Both the position numbers and the translations under genes were made by a program. Positions 42,269-50,960 of a stretch of DNA of 51,200 nucleotides are shown piece after piece. The number at the start of each line of letters is the position of its first letter. Position 1 is the stretch's first letter. The stretch is from Lysobacter sp. Root76 (GTDB taxonomy: Bacteria; Pseudomonadota; Gammaproteobacteria; Xanthomonadales; Xanthomonadaceae), in NCBI RefSeq assembly GCF_001428685.1, contig NZ_LMIK01000004.1, forward strand, positions 453,392 to 504,591, in the 5' to 3' direction. A model generated the notes under the pieces. That model was not told where the DNA came from and did not search any database. It saw only the letters and a list, made by a program, of their open reading frames with translations.

Positions 42269-43690
42269 TTAGCGCTTGGTCGCGCCGTCTTCCGCCTTCG
42301 CCACCGCCGGCTTCTTCAGTTCCGCCAATGCGGCGGTGATCGGCGCGTCGCCCTCCAGCACTTCGCCGGCATTGGTGCCCGGCGCGTCGTCGACGTCGCC
42401 GCGCAGGTGACCGGGCAGGTTGGCTTCGCTGTAGCTGACGCGGCCGCCGTTGGGGGCTTCCTTGGCCGGATGCAGGGCGACGTCGGGGACGATGCCCAGG
42501 GCCTGGATCGATTTGCCGCTGGGCGTGAAGTAACGCGCCGTGGTCAGCTTGACCGAATCGCCGTTGTCCAGCGGCAGCACGGTCTGCACCGAGCCCTTGC
42601 CGAAGGTGCGGCTGCCGACCACGCGCGCGCGGCCGTTGTCGCGCAGCGCGCCGGCCAGCACTTCCGACGCGCTGGCCGAACCGGCGTCGACCAGCACCAC
42701 CACCGGCGCGCCGTCGAGGCGATCGCCCGGGGTCGCGCCGAATTCGGCGTCGCTGATCCCGATGCGGCCGCGCGTGCTGACGATCTTGCCCTTCTCCAGC
42801 AAGTCGTCGGCGATCTGCACCGCCGAGGTCAGCAGGCCGCCGGGGTTGCTGCGCAGGTCGATCACCAGTCCGCGCAGCTTGCCGCCGGCCTGGGTCTTGA
42901 GCTTCTCGATCTGGGTTTCGAAATCGGCGGCGGTGTCGGCCTGGAACGCGCTGATGCGCAGGTAGCCGTAACCGGGTTCGAGCATGCGGCTGCGCACGCT
43001 GGCGATGCGGATGGTCTCGCGCGCCACGGTCACGTCGAAGGGCTTGTCTTTGCCCTCGCGCACGATGCTCAGCACGACCTTGCTGCCGGGCGCGCCGCGC
43101 AGCGGACCGGAGCTGTCGCCTTCATCGGGCTTGAACGGTTTGCCGTCGATGGCGACGATCAGGTCGCCGGCCTTGATCCCGGCGCGTGCGGCCGGGGTGT
43201 CGTCGATCGGCGCAATCACCCGCAGCGTGCCGTCGGCCTGGCGCTGCAGTTCGACGCCGATGCCGTCGTAGGCGCCGCGCGCCTGTTCGTCGAAATCGTC
43301 GGCGGCGACCTTGTCGAGGTAGACGCTGTGCGGGTCGAGGTCGAACAGCAGGCCGCGGATCGCCGAGTGCATCAGTTTGCGATCGTCGACCGGCTCGACA
43401 TAGGCCTGCTTGACCGCGTTGTAGACCGCGACGTAGCGGCGGATCTCATCGATCGGCACCTTGGACTCGTCCTTGGCGTCTTTCGCGTCCTTGGCGTCGG
43501 GCTTGGCGTCGGGCTTGGCGTCGGGCTTAGTGGGCTTGGCCGGCTTGGCGGGCTCGGGAGCGGTGGCCGGCGGCTGCTTGTCCTGGGCCGCAGCGGGCAG
43601 GACCATGCCGGCCAGCGCCAGCGGCGCCAGGCCCAGCAGCAGGGCTCGCGCCAAGGTCGGACGGAAAGAGGGCGGATGACGCAGGCGCAT
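42269..43690 (-). CDS. C-terminal processing protease, S41 family
   Basis: The 473-residue periplasmic protease has a signal peptide (ending near PAAAQ), a low-complexity KPTKPDAKPDAKPDAKDAK linker (about 55-73), then a PDZ domain (GIGVELQRQADGTLRVI to VAIDGKPF) inside the S41 fold. The catalytic serine is in VDAGSASASEVLAG and the lysine in TFGKGSVQTVLPL, the Ser-Lys dyad of CtpA/Prc. It is immediately downstream of envC, an arrangement typical of Xanthomonas and Pseudomonas, which ties it to cell-wall maintenance. Confidence 0.95.
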   Translation of the reverse strand: MRLRHPPSFRPTLARALLLGLAPLALAGMVLPAAAQDKQPPATAPEPAKPAKPTKPDAKPDAKPDAKDAKDAKDESKVPIDEIRRYVAVYNAVKQAYVEPVDDRKLMHSAIRGLLFDLDPHSVYLDKVAADDFDEQARGAYDGIGVELQRQADGTLRVIAPIDDTPAARAGIKAGDLIVAIDGKPFKPDEGDSSGPLRGAPGSKVVLSIVREGKDKPFDVTVARETIRIASVRSRMLEPGYGYLRISAFQADTAADFETQIEKLKTQAGGKLRGLVIDLRSNPGGLLTSAVQIADDLLEKGKIVSTRGRIGISDAEFGATPGDRLDGAPVVVLVDAGSASASEVLAGALRDNGRARVVGSRTFGKGSVQTVLPLDNGDSVKLTTARYFTPSGKSIQALGIVPDVALHPAKEAPNGGRVSYSEANLPGHLRGDVDDAPGTNAGEVLEGDAPITAALAELKKPAVAKAEDGATKR

Positions 43691-43861
43691 GCATGGAACT
43701 CCGAAACGGATATCGGTTGGACCGCGCGGCGCGATCGGGGTTCGCTCGGTACGCGTGGTCGAATAGGAACACGTTAGGCAGGCCGCGGGAAGCTTTCGTT
43801 AACCGCTGCGCGAAGCATTCAGGCTAGGTCCGAGGAGGGGTTGGAAGCCGATCCCCGCCCC

Positions 43862-45103
43862 TCAGCGCCGCAGCCAGGTCCCCGGATTCACCGGCTGTCC
43901 GTTGCGTCGCAGCTCGAAGTACAGCGCCGGGCGGCCGTTGCCGCCCGAGCTGCCGACGGTGGCGACCGGGTCGCCGCGTTTGACGCGGTCGCCGACGTTG
44001 CGCAGCAGGGCGTCGTTGTGCGCGTACAGGCTCATGTAGCCGTTGCCGTGGTCGACGATCAGCAGCAGGCCGTAGCCGGTCATCCATTCGGCGTAGACCA
44101 CCTGGCCGTCGCCGACCGCCTTGACCGTGGCGCCGGCGCTGGCGCCGATCAGCAGGCCTTCGCTGCCGCGGCCGTCGGGCATGGTGCCGCCGTAGCCGGC
44201 CAGCAGCGCGCCCGACACCGGCCAGCCCAGGCCGCCGACCTGCAACGGCGGCGCGCTGGCGACCACGACCGGCTTGCGTGTCGGTGCCGCGCTGCCCTGC
44301 TTGGAACCGGTCTGCGCGGCGGCGCGCGCTTCGCGCGCCTCGCGTGCGGCAGCGGCCTTGCGCCGCGCTTCGGCGCGCGCGGCGGCCTGGCGCAGCTTCT
44401 TGAGCAGGCTTTCCAGCCCCTGGGCGTCGCGGCCCAGGGCGCGTTCGCGGCTGCTGCGGTCCTGGTACTTCTGGTTGATCTGGCTGACCAGGGCGGCGCG
44501 CGATTCGCGATCGCTCTGCAACTGCCCCAGCAGCGCACGCTGTTGCTTGCGCGAGCTGTCCAGCTCGATGCGGCGGTTGACGATGTCGCGTTCGACCGCG
44601 TCGAGTTCGCTCAGCTCGGTGCGCAGCTGCGCGATCCGATGGGCGCGGTCGCGCTGCAGATAGCCGTGGTAGGCGAGCAGGCGGTTGGCGTCGGCGACCT
44701 TGTCCTGCGCCAGCATCACCTTCAGCGGCGCATCGGCGCCTTGGGTATAGGCCGCACGCAGCAAGCGATTGAGTTCTTCGCGCCTCGCGCCCAGCGTGCC
44801 CTGCAGGGTTTCGCGGCGCTGTTGCAGCTGCGCCAGCGAGGATTGCTCGCGCGCCAGACGCTGCTCGGTGTCGCGCAGGCTGCGGTTGGACTGGCCGACC
44901 TTCTCATCGGCCTCGCGCAGCTGGCGGGAGGCCGCGCCGCGCTGGCCTTCGAGCTTGCGGCGCTCGTCCGCGACCGACTTGAGTTCGCTCTTGATGCGCT
45001 CGAGCTTGCGTTCGGCATCGCGGCTGGTGTTCTGCGCCGCCGCCGGCGCAAGCGCCAGCAGCGACAGCAGCAGCGCCACGGCGAACGCGCGCAGGGTCGG
45101 CAT
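43862..45103 (-). CDS. envC: EnvC-type murein hydrolase activator
   Basis: The 413-residue periplasmic protein has a signal peptide, a long coiled coil (about 25-250; heptads rich in E, R, Q, with repeated LRQ and REL patterns) and a C-terminal M23 LytM domain (ending PVNPGTWLRR). EnvC activates amidases AmiA/B at the division septum. In active LytM domains the zinc ligands are HxxxD, HxH and a final HLHFE; here the first reads GRGSEGL and the last reads RPALYFEL, so it is a degenerate regulator, as expected. The gpmI stop overlaps its start (TGATG). Confidence 0.93.
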   Translation of the reverse strand: MPTLRAFAVALLLSLLALAPAAAQNTSRDAERKLERIKSELKSVADERRKLEGQRGAASRQLREADEKVGQSNRSLRDTEQRLAREQSSLAQLQQRRETLQGTLGARREELNRLLRAAYTQGADAPLKVMLAQDKVADANRLLAYHGYLQRDRAHRIAQLRTELSELDAVERDIVNRRIELDSSRKQQRALLGQLQSDRESRAALVSQINQKYQDRSSRERALGRDAQGLESLLKKLRQAAARAEARRKAAAAREAREARAAAQTGSKQGSAAPTRKPVVVASAPPLQVGGLGWPVSGALLAGYGGTMPDGRGSEGLLIGASAGATVKAVGDGQVVYAEWMTGYGLLLIVDHGNGYMSLYAHNDALLRNVGDRVKRGDPVATVGSSGGNGRPALYFELRRNGQPVNPGTWLRR

Positions 45104-46671
45104 CAGGCGACCAGCCCGCCTTCGGTCGCGGCATCCGGCACCAGCAGCGTGCGGCCGGTCATCTCCGCCGGCTGCGGCAAGCCGAGCAGGTCGAGGATGG
45201 TCGGCGCGACATCGCGCAAGGCTCCGCCATCGCGCAAAGCGGCGCGGCGCGGGCCGAGGTAGACCAACGGCACCGGGCCGACCGTATGCGCCGTATGCGG
45301 CTGGCCGGTGTCCGGGTCGCGCATCATTTCCAGGTTGCCGTGGTCGGCGGTGATCAGCAGCGCACCGCCGCTGTCGCGCACGGCCCGGGCGACCGCGCCG
45401 ATCGCCACGTCCACCGCCTGCGCGGCCTGGATCGCCGCGCCGAGATCGCCGGTGTGGCCGACCATGTCGGGGTTGGCGATGTTGCAGATGGCGACGTCGA
45501 TCGCGCCGGAGCGGATCGCCTCGACCAGTTTCGCGGTGACTTCCGGGCAGCTCATCTCCGGCTGCAGGTCGTAGGTCGCGACCTTGGGGCTGGGCACCAG
45601 GATGCGGGTCTCGCCTTCGTAGGGATCTTCGCGGCCGCCGCTGAAGAAGAAGGTCACGTGCGCGTACTTCTCGGTCTCGGCGATGCGCAGCTGCTTGAGG
45701 CCGTGCTCGGCCAGCAGTTCGCCCAGGGTGTGGCGCAGGTCATCGGGCGCGTACGCGACCGGCGCCGGCAGCTTGGCGTCGTACTCGGTCAGGCAGACGA
45801 AGCGCGACAGCTTGGGTCGGCGCAGTTCGTAGCCGGAGAAGTCGGGGTCGACGAAGGCCGCGGTCAGCTGACGGGCGCGGTCGGCGCGGAAGTTCATGTA
45901 CACGACCGCGTCGCCGTCGCTCATCGGCCGCGCGCCGTCGATCACGGTCGGGGCCACGAACTCATCGTTCTCGCCGCGCTCGTAGGCCTGCGCCAGCGCG
46001 GTCTGGGCGTCGGCGGCGCGATGCTCGCTGGCCGCTTCGACGATCGCATCCCAGGCGCGGCGCTGGCGGTCCCAGCGCTGGTCGCGATCCATGGCGTAGT
46101 AGCGGCCGCTGACCGAGGCGATGTGGGCGTTGCCGAGACGGTCGCAGACCGCCTGCAGGCGCGCCAGGCTGGGCGCGGCCGATCGGGGCGGCATGTCGCG
46201 GCCGTCGAGGAAGGCATGCACGGCGACCCGCGGCACGCCTTCGCGGTGCGCGAGTTCCAGCATCGCGAAGATGTGCTGCTCGTGGCTGTGCACGCCGCCG
46301 GGCGAAAGCAGGCCCATCACGTGCAGGCTGCCGCCGGAGGCCTTGGCCGCGGCGCAGGCGGCGCGCAGCTCGTCGTTGGCGTAGAAGCTGCCGTCCTGGA
46401 TCGCGGCATCGATCCGGGTCAGGTCCTGGTAGACGATGCGGCCGGCGCCGAGGTTCATGTGGCCGACCTCGGAATTGCCCATCTGCCCGTCCGGCAGGCC
46501 GACGTGGCGGCCTTCGGTGTGGATCAGAGTATGCGCCTCAGTGGCCAGCAGCGCCCGCCAGTTCGGCAGCTCGGCCTGGGCCAGGGCGTTGTCGGCCGGG
46601 TCGTCGCGATGGCCCCAGCCGTCCAGGATCAGCAGGACCACGGGGTGGGGGCGCGCGGAGGGGGATGGCAC
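45103..46671 (-). CDS. gpmI: 2,3-bisphosphoglycerate-independent phosphoglycerate mutase
   Basis: The 522-residue manganese-dependent enzyme interconverts 3- and 2-phosphoglycerate. Motifs are VVLLILDGWGHR (metal-binding aspartate), GNSEVGHMNLGAGR (serine nucleophile), LHVMGLLSPGGVHSH, HAFLDGRDMPPRS, ICNIANPDMVGHTG and ITADHGNLEMM, covering both domains. The GTG at 46671 is used, with AGGAAA upstream; no close ATG exists. It is first in the gpmI-envC-ctpA unit. Length is normal. Confidence 0.96.
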   Translation of the reverse strand: MPSPSARPHPVVLLILDGWGHRDDPADNALAQAELPNWRALLATEAHTLIHTEGRHVGLPDGQMGNSEVGHMNLGAGRIVYQDLTRIDAAIQDGSFYANDELRAACAAAKASGGSLHVMGLLSPGGVHSHEQHIFAMLELAHREGVPRVAVHAFLDGRDMPPRSAAPSLARLQAVCDRLGNAHIASVSGRYYAMDRDQRWDRQRRAWDAIVEAASEHRAADAQTALAQAYERGENDEFVAPTVIDGARPMSDGDAVVYMNFRADRARQLTAAFVDPDFSGYELRRPKLSRFVCLTEYDAKLPAPVAYAPDDLRHTLGELLAEHGLKQLRIAETEKYAHVTFFFSGGREDPYEGETRILVPSPKVATYDLQPEMSCPEVTAKLVEAIRSGAIDVAICNIANPDMVGHTGDLGAAIQAAQAVDVAIGAVARAVRDSGGALLITADHGNLEMMRDPDTGQPHTAHTVGPVPLVYLGPRRAALRDGGALRDVAPTILDLLGLPQPAEMTGRTLLVPDAATEGGLVA

Positions 46672-46853
46672 GTCGCGTTTCCTAATGAAGGGGCCGAAGC
46701 CGGCGTTGCGGTTGCCCGATTGTAGCGGAGCGGCCCGCAACGGCATTACGAAGGACACGCGCCGAGCGCATCGACGATGGCTTAAACCTGTACCGTGCCC
46801 ATCGCATCTATTGTTACGAGCCCGCCCAACGGGAACTTCCAAGGACCCCGCCC

Positions 46854-47531
46854 ATGATCCGCAACCGCTTCGCCCTCGCCCTCGCCCTAACGCTGGCCCT
46901 GTCCGTCGCCGCCGCCCCGGCTTTCGCCTCCGACCAGGATGTCGAAAAGGTCAACGGCAGCATCAACGCCGAAGCCGGCCAGAAGTACGGCGACCTGACC
47001 ACCGTCAACGGCAGCATCCGCGTCGGTGCCGGCGCCCGCCTTGGCGATGCCGAAACCGTCAACGGCAGCGTTACCGTCGCCGAGAACGTCCAGGCCGGTG
47101 GCCTGCAGACGGTCAACGGCGGCATCCGCGTCGCCCGCAATGTGTTGATGAACGACGGCGTCAGCACCGTCAACGGCAGCATCTTCGTCGATCGCGGCGG
47201 TACGATCCGCGGCGGCGTCGAGACCGTGAACGGCTCGATCGGCCTGGTCGACACCGACGTGTCGCAGGGCATCAAGACCGTCAACGGCGATCTCACCGTC
47301 GGCGCCGGCTCGCACGTCAAGGGCGGCATCACCTACGACAAGCCCAATTTCCAGCTGTTCTCCAGCAACCGCCGCAATCCGCGCGTGATCATCGGGCCGA
47401 ACGCGCAGGTCGACGGCGCCCTGGTGTTCAAGCGCGAGGTGGACCTGTACGTGCATTCGACGGCGAAGATCGGCGCGGTCACCGGCGCCACCGCGGTGCG
47501 CTATTCCGGCGACACGCCGCCGAGCCGGTGA
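46854..47531 (+). CDS. Exported 18-residue-repeat protein (VNGSI beta-solenoid)
   Basis: The 225-residue protein has a signal peptide (cleaved near AFAS) and then seven repeats each centred on TVNGSI, with VNG at residues 33, 51, 69, 87, 106, 125 and 143, a period of 18 (twice 19). Each unit ends with a turn such as GAGARLGDAE or NVQAGGLQ. Regular 18-residue glycine- and asparagine-capped repeats suggest a right- or left-handed beta-helix, as in bactofilin or DUF4097-type adhesin domains. After the array comes a 65-residue tail (NFQLFSSNRRNPRVI). No catalytic site is visible. Its function is unknown. Confidence 0.8.
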   Translation: MIRNRFALALALTLALSVAAAPAFASDQDVEKVNGSINAEAGQKYGDLTTVNGSIRVGAGARLGDAETVNGSVTVAENVQAGGLQTVNGGIRVARNVLMNDGVSTVNGSIFVDRGGTIRGGVETVNGSIGLVDTDVSQGIKTVNGDLTVGAGSHVKGGITYDKPNFQLFSSNRRNPRVIIGPNAQVDGALVFKREVDLYVHSTAKIGAVTGATAVRYSGDTPPSR

Positions 47532-47568
47532 TCGCCGCGTAGCAATCGCCGCGCTAGCTGAACGGCCT

Positions 47569-47604
47569 GGACCCGACCGCTTATTCACGATAGCGGTCAG
47601 GTCC
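47569..47604. terminator. Extended hairpin between the solenoid gene and the M28 gene
   Basis: GGACC and GACCGCT (47569-47581) pair with AGCGGTC and GGTCC (47592-47604) around a 10-nt AT-rich loop. There is no U-run, so it may be a factor-dependent stop or a repeat unit rather than a classical terminator. Confidence 0.4.
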
Positions 47605-47664
47605 CGGGCCCGCGTCGGGACATAGAATGGGGATTCCGCCGATGCCGGCCGTCCCGGAGTTCCC

Positions 47665-49440
47665 ATGTCCCGCACGCCGTACCACGCCACTCCCTGGCTG
47701 ACCGCCACCTCGGTGCTCGCCGCCGCGCTCGCCGCGACCGCCTGCAGCAAACCCCCGGCCGAAGCGCCGACCGCCGCCGCACCGCAGGCCGCCGCACCGG
47801 CCGCGTCCGGCCATGCCTTCGATGCGGCGATCAACGCTGCCGACTTCGCCGAACACGTCAAAGTGCTGGCCTCCGACGAGTTCGAGGGCCGCGCGCCGGG
47901 CAGCGCCGGCGAAGAGAAGACCGTCCAGTACCTGGAAGCGCAGTTCAAGCGCCTGGGCCTGAAGCCGGGCAACGGCGACAGCTACTTCCAGACCGTGCCG
48001 ATGGTCGAAACCACGGCCGACGAATCCGCCACGCTCAAGCTCGACGTCAAGGGACAGGCGCGCGAGCTCAAGTTCGGCAGCGACATGGTCGTGGGCACGC
48101 GCACCGGCAAGCCGGAAGTGAAGATCGACGCCAGCGACCTGGTGTTCGTCGGCTATGGCGTCAACGCGCCGGAACAGAAGTGGAACGACTACGCCGGCAT
48201 CGACGTCAAGGGCAAGACCGTCGTCATGTTCGTCAACGACCCGGGTTTCCACAGCCAGGACGCCAAGCTGTTCGAAGGCAAGCGGATGACCTACTACGGC
48301 CGCTGGACCTACAAGTTCGAAGAGGCCGCACGCCAGGGAGCCGCCGCGGCGCTGATCATCCACGACAGCGAGGGCGCATCCTACGGTTGGGACGTGGTCC
48401 AGAACTCGTGGTCGGGCGCGCAGTTCGATCTGCCGGCCAAGGACGATCCGGAACCGCGCCTGCCGGTGCAGGGCTGGATCACCGGCGATGCCGCGCGCAA
48501 GCTGCTCGCCGACCTGGGCCAGGATCTGGACGCGCTCTACCAGGCCGCGGGCAAGCCCGGCTTCAAGGCGATTCCGCTGCAGGCCAAGGCCTCGATCGAT
48601 CTCAAGAGCACGATCAGCGAGAAGTCCTCGCGCAACGTGATCGCGCGCCTGGACGGCGCCAAGCGTCCGGACGAAGCGATCGTCTACATGGCGCATTGGG
48701 ATCATCTGGGCAACCACGCCGACAAGGGCGGCCACGAAGGCCACGGCGCCGACGCGATGGCCCAGGCCGCCGCGCAGGACACGATCTACAACGGCGCGAT
48801 CGACAACGCCACCGGCGTGGCCGGCATCCTCGAAATCGCCGAAGCCTTCACCAAGCAGACCCCGCCGCCGGACCGCTCGCTGCTGTTCGTCGCGGTGACG
48901 CTGGAGGAATCCGGCCTGCTCGGTTCGAAGTATTACGTCGCCCATCCGACCGTGCCGCTCAACAAGACCGTCGCGGTGATCAACCTCGATGCGATGCCGG
49001 TGATCGGCAAGGCGCGCGATATGACGGTGATCGGCTACGGCAGTTCCGAGCTCGAGGACATCCTCAAGGCCACCGTCGGCACGCAGGGCCGCACCCTGCA
49101 CGCCGAGGCCACGCCCGAAGACGGCTTCTATTTCCGCTCCGACCATTTCAACTTCGCCAAAGCCGGCGTGCCGGCGCTGTACGCCAAGGGCGGCGACGAC
49201 CTGATCGACGGCGGTACCGTGGCCGGACAGAAGGCCAACACCGACTACCGCGACCAGCGTTACCACAAGCCCGCCGACCAGTTCGATCCAGGCTGGAAGA
49301 TGGACGGCGTGATCCAGGACCTGGACGCGCTGTACGGCGTCGGCAAGACCCTGGCCGGCAACGAGCAATGGCCGAACTGGTACGAAGGCAACGCCTTCCG
49401 CGCCGCGCACGAGAAGCTGATGCAGCCTACGGGCAAATAG
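47665..49440 (+). CDS. M28 family metallopeptidase with PA domain
   Basis: The 591-residue secreted zinc aminopeptidase-like enzyme has a signal sequence ending in ACSK (a possible lipoprotein cysteine at residue 27), an Ala/Pro-rich linker, an N-terminal segment (LASDEFEGRAPGSAGEEKTV) typical of M28 peptidases, an inserted PA domain (about 150-280) and the catalytic M28 fold: MAHWDHLGNHADKG (zinc ligand), GAIDNATGVAGILEIAEA, VTLEESGLLGSKYYV (acid base) and SDHFNFAKAGVPALYA. About 590 residues is standard for the PA-containing Xanthomonadaceae enzymes. Confidence 0.93.
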   Translation: MSRTPYHATPWLTATSVLAAALAATACSKPPAEAPTAAAPQAAAPAASGHAFDAAINAADFAEHVKVLASDEFEGRAPGSAGEEKTVQYLEAQFKRLGLKPGNGDSYFQTVPMVETTADESATLKLDVKGQARELKFGSDMVVGTRTGKPEVKIDASDLVFVGYGVNAPEQKWNDYAGIDVKGKTVVMFVNDPGFHSQDAKLFEGKRMTYYGRWTYKFEEAARQGAAAALIIHDSEGASYGWDVVQNSWSGAQFDLPAKDDPEPRLPVQGWITGDAARKLLADLGQDLDALYQAAGKPGFKAIPLQAKASIDLKSTISEKSSRNVIARLDGAKRPDEAIVYMAHWDHLGNHADKGGHEGHGADAMAQAAAQDTIYNGAIDNATGVAGILEIAEAFTKQTPPPDRSLLFVAVTLEESGLLGSKYYVAHPTVPLNKTVAVINLDAMPVIGKARDMTVIGYGSSELEDILKATVGTQGRTLHAEATPEDGFYFRSDHFNFAKAGVPALYAKGGDDLIDGGTVAGQKANTDYRDQRYHKPADQFDPGWKMDGVIQDLDALYGVGKTLAGNEQWPNWYEGNAFRAAHEKLMQPTGK

Positions 49441-49460
49441 GCCACAACCTTGGATCCGCC

Positions 49461-49497
49461 CCCTCTCCCGCTAACGGGAGAGGGTTGGGGTGAGGGC
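49461..49497. repeat. CCCTCTCCCGC-type hairpin repeat
   Basis: CCCTCTCCCG-ctaa-CGGGAGAGGG followed by TTGGGGTGAGGGC matches the repeat family at 15047-15268 (there in the opposite orientation, as CCTCACCCCAACCCCTCTCC at 15175-15194). It follows the M28 gene and may also act as its terminator. Confidence 0.7.
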
Positions 49498-49638
49498 CGG
49501 CATCAACGGCGACCGTGCTCCACGAACGCCACCGAACCGGCCCGTTCGCCGCCTCCAACAGCCGCAGCGCCCCGCATCCCCTCGCCCGCGCGGCTTTTCC
49601 GCTAGGCTTCGCTACATCTTCCTGGACGGACCCTGCCC

Positions 49639-50049
49639 ATGACCCTGGCCCTGGCCTACTGGTGCGTGCTGATCGCCGCCTTGTTGCCGTACCTGTGGGT
49701 GTCGATCGCCAAAGGCAGCGGGCAGCGCTACAACAATCGCGATCCGCGCGGCTGGCAGGCGCGTCAGGACAACCCGCGTTGTATCCGCGCCAACGCCGCC
49801 CAGCTCAACGCCTACGAGGCCTTCGCACCGTTCGCCGCCGGCGTGGTCTTGGCCCAGCTCGCAGGCGTCGCCCACGCGCACATCGCCGCGCTGGCGCTGA
49901 CGTTCGTGGTCATGCGCGTGCTGCACGGCGTGCTGTATCTGGCCGACAAGCACGGTCTGCGCAGCCTGGTGTGGGTCGTCGGCTATGGTTGCGTGATCGC
50001 CTTGCTGGTACTGGCCGCGCTGAAGGCCGCGGCCATCGCGCAGGTGTGA
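49639..50049 (+). CDS. MAPEG family membrane protein
   Basis: The 136-residue protein has four membrane helices and the MAPEG (membrane-associated proteins in eicosanoid and glutathione metabolism) features RANAAQLNAYEAFAPFAAG, then VVMRVLHGVLYLAD. Bacterial members are mostly uncharacterised; some act as glutathione transferases or peroxidases. The ATG follows a short leader without a strong ribosome site. It is 84 bp before the dioxygenase gene. Confidence 0.9.
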   Translation: MTLALAYWCVLIAALLPYLWVSIAKGSGQRYNNRDPRGWQARQDNPRCIRANAAQLNAYEAFAPFAAGVVLAQLAGVAHAHIAALALTFVVMRVLHGVLYLADKHGLRSLVWVVGYGCVIALLVLAALKAAAIAQV

Positions 50050-50133
50050 TCTCCCGTTGCGGCGGACAGGATCCGTCGCAGCTTCCGCTGCGGCCCAGCC
50101 GAGCGCCCAGCTAGCTACGTCAAGGCTTCCGCA

Positions 50134-50883
50134 ATGACTTCCGGCGTCACCGATACCATCCGCGATCTCGAATCCGGACTGCAACACGACGGCTTCCGCT
50201 TCGTCGAAGCGCAGACCATGCGCGGCCTGCTGGAAAGCGGTGGCGCCTGGAAGGACTGGACCGCGTTCGCCGACAGCTGGAACGACCTCGGCCCCGACGT
50301 CTACCTGGCACGCCACGGCCGCGACCGTCGCCGCCGCTATGCCGTGTACTCCGCCGATACCGAGGGCGCACTGCGCCGCGAAGCGCACCAGCCGCACTAC
50401 CAGAGCCTGGACTACAACACGCTGCAGGGCGACATCGAACGCTGGTTCGAGCCGATCCTGCCCGCGATCGGCGACGGCGACAGCCTGCGCCGGATCATCG
50501 GGTTCTGCCGCGACTTCTTCGGCGCCTTGGCGCCGGCGGTCAGCGGCTGGCATATCGAGGTGCATCAATTCCGGATCGAGGCGCGCAGCGACCATGCCGG
50601 CCAGCCGACCCCGGAAGGCGTGCATCGCGATGGCGTGGACTACGTGCTGGTGCTGCTGATCGATCGTCAGAACATCCTCAGCGGCACGACCTCGATCCAT
50701 GCCGAGGACGGCACCGAGCTGGGCAGCTTCACTCTGACCGCGCCCTTGGACGCAGCCCTGGTCGACGACAGCCGCGTGTTCCACGGCGTGACCGCGGTAA
50801 CCCCGCTGGACCCGGAGCTGCCCGCGCACCGGGATGTGCTGGTGGTGACCTTGCGAGCCAAGGACTCCTCGGCTCCGCGGTAG
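50134..50883 (+). CDS. 2-oxoglutarate/Fe(II) dioxygenase of the isoleucine hydroxylase type
   Basis: The 249-residue protein fits the 2OG-Fe oxygenase family (BsmA/IDO-like) that hydroxylates free amino acids such as isoleucine. The iron facial triad is His164-x-Asp166 (EGVHRDGVDYVLVLL) and His217 (SRVFHGVTAV), with an arginine near 241 for the 2-oxoglutarate carboxylate (VLVVTLRAK). GWHIEVHQFRI precedes the triad as in the family. It has no signal peptide. No amino-acid pathway neighbours are visible, so substrate is open; antibiotic or osmoprotection roles are possible. Confidence 0.87.
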   Translation: MTSGVTDTIRDLESGLQHDGFRFVEAQTMRGLLESGGAWKDWTAFADSWNDLGPDVYLARHGRDRRRRYAVYSADTEGALRREAHQPHYQSLDYNTLQGDIERWFEPILPAIGDGDSLRRIIGFCRDFFGALAPAVSGWHIEVHQFRIEARSDHAGQPTPEGVHRDGVDYVLVLLIDRQNILSGTTSIHAEDGTELGSFTLTAPLDAALVDDSRVFHGVTAVTPLDPELPAHRDVLVVTLRAKDSSAPR

Positions 50884-50908
50884 CTGCGATGCCTGGTCCC
50901 GAAACGAG

Positions 50909-50936
50909 AAATGCCGGCGCAAGCCGGCATTTTTGT
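50909..50936 (+). terminator. Terminator of the dioxygenase gene
   Basis: ATGCCGGC (50911-50918) and GCCGGCAT (50923-50930) form a perfect stem with a GCAA loop followed by TTTTTG, 27 bp after the stop codon. Confidence 0.92.
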
Positions 50937-50960
50937 TAAGTGCCCCACTGTGCGCCTTCC

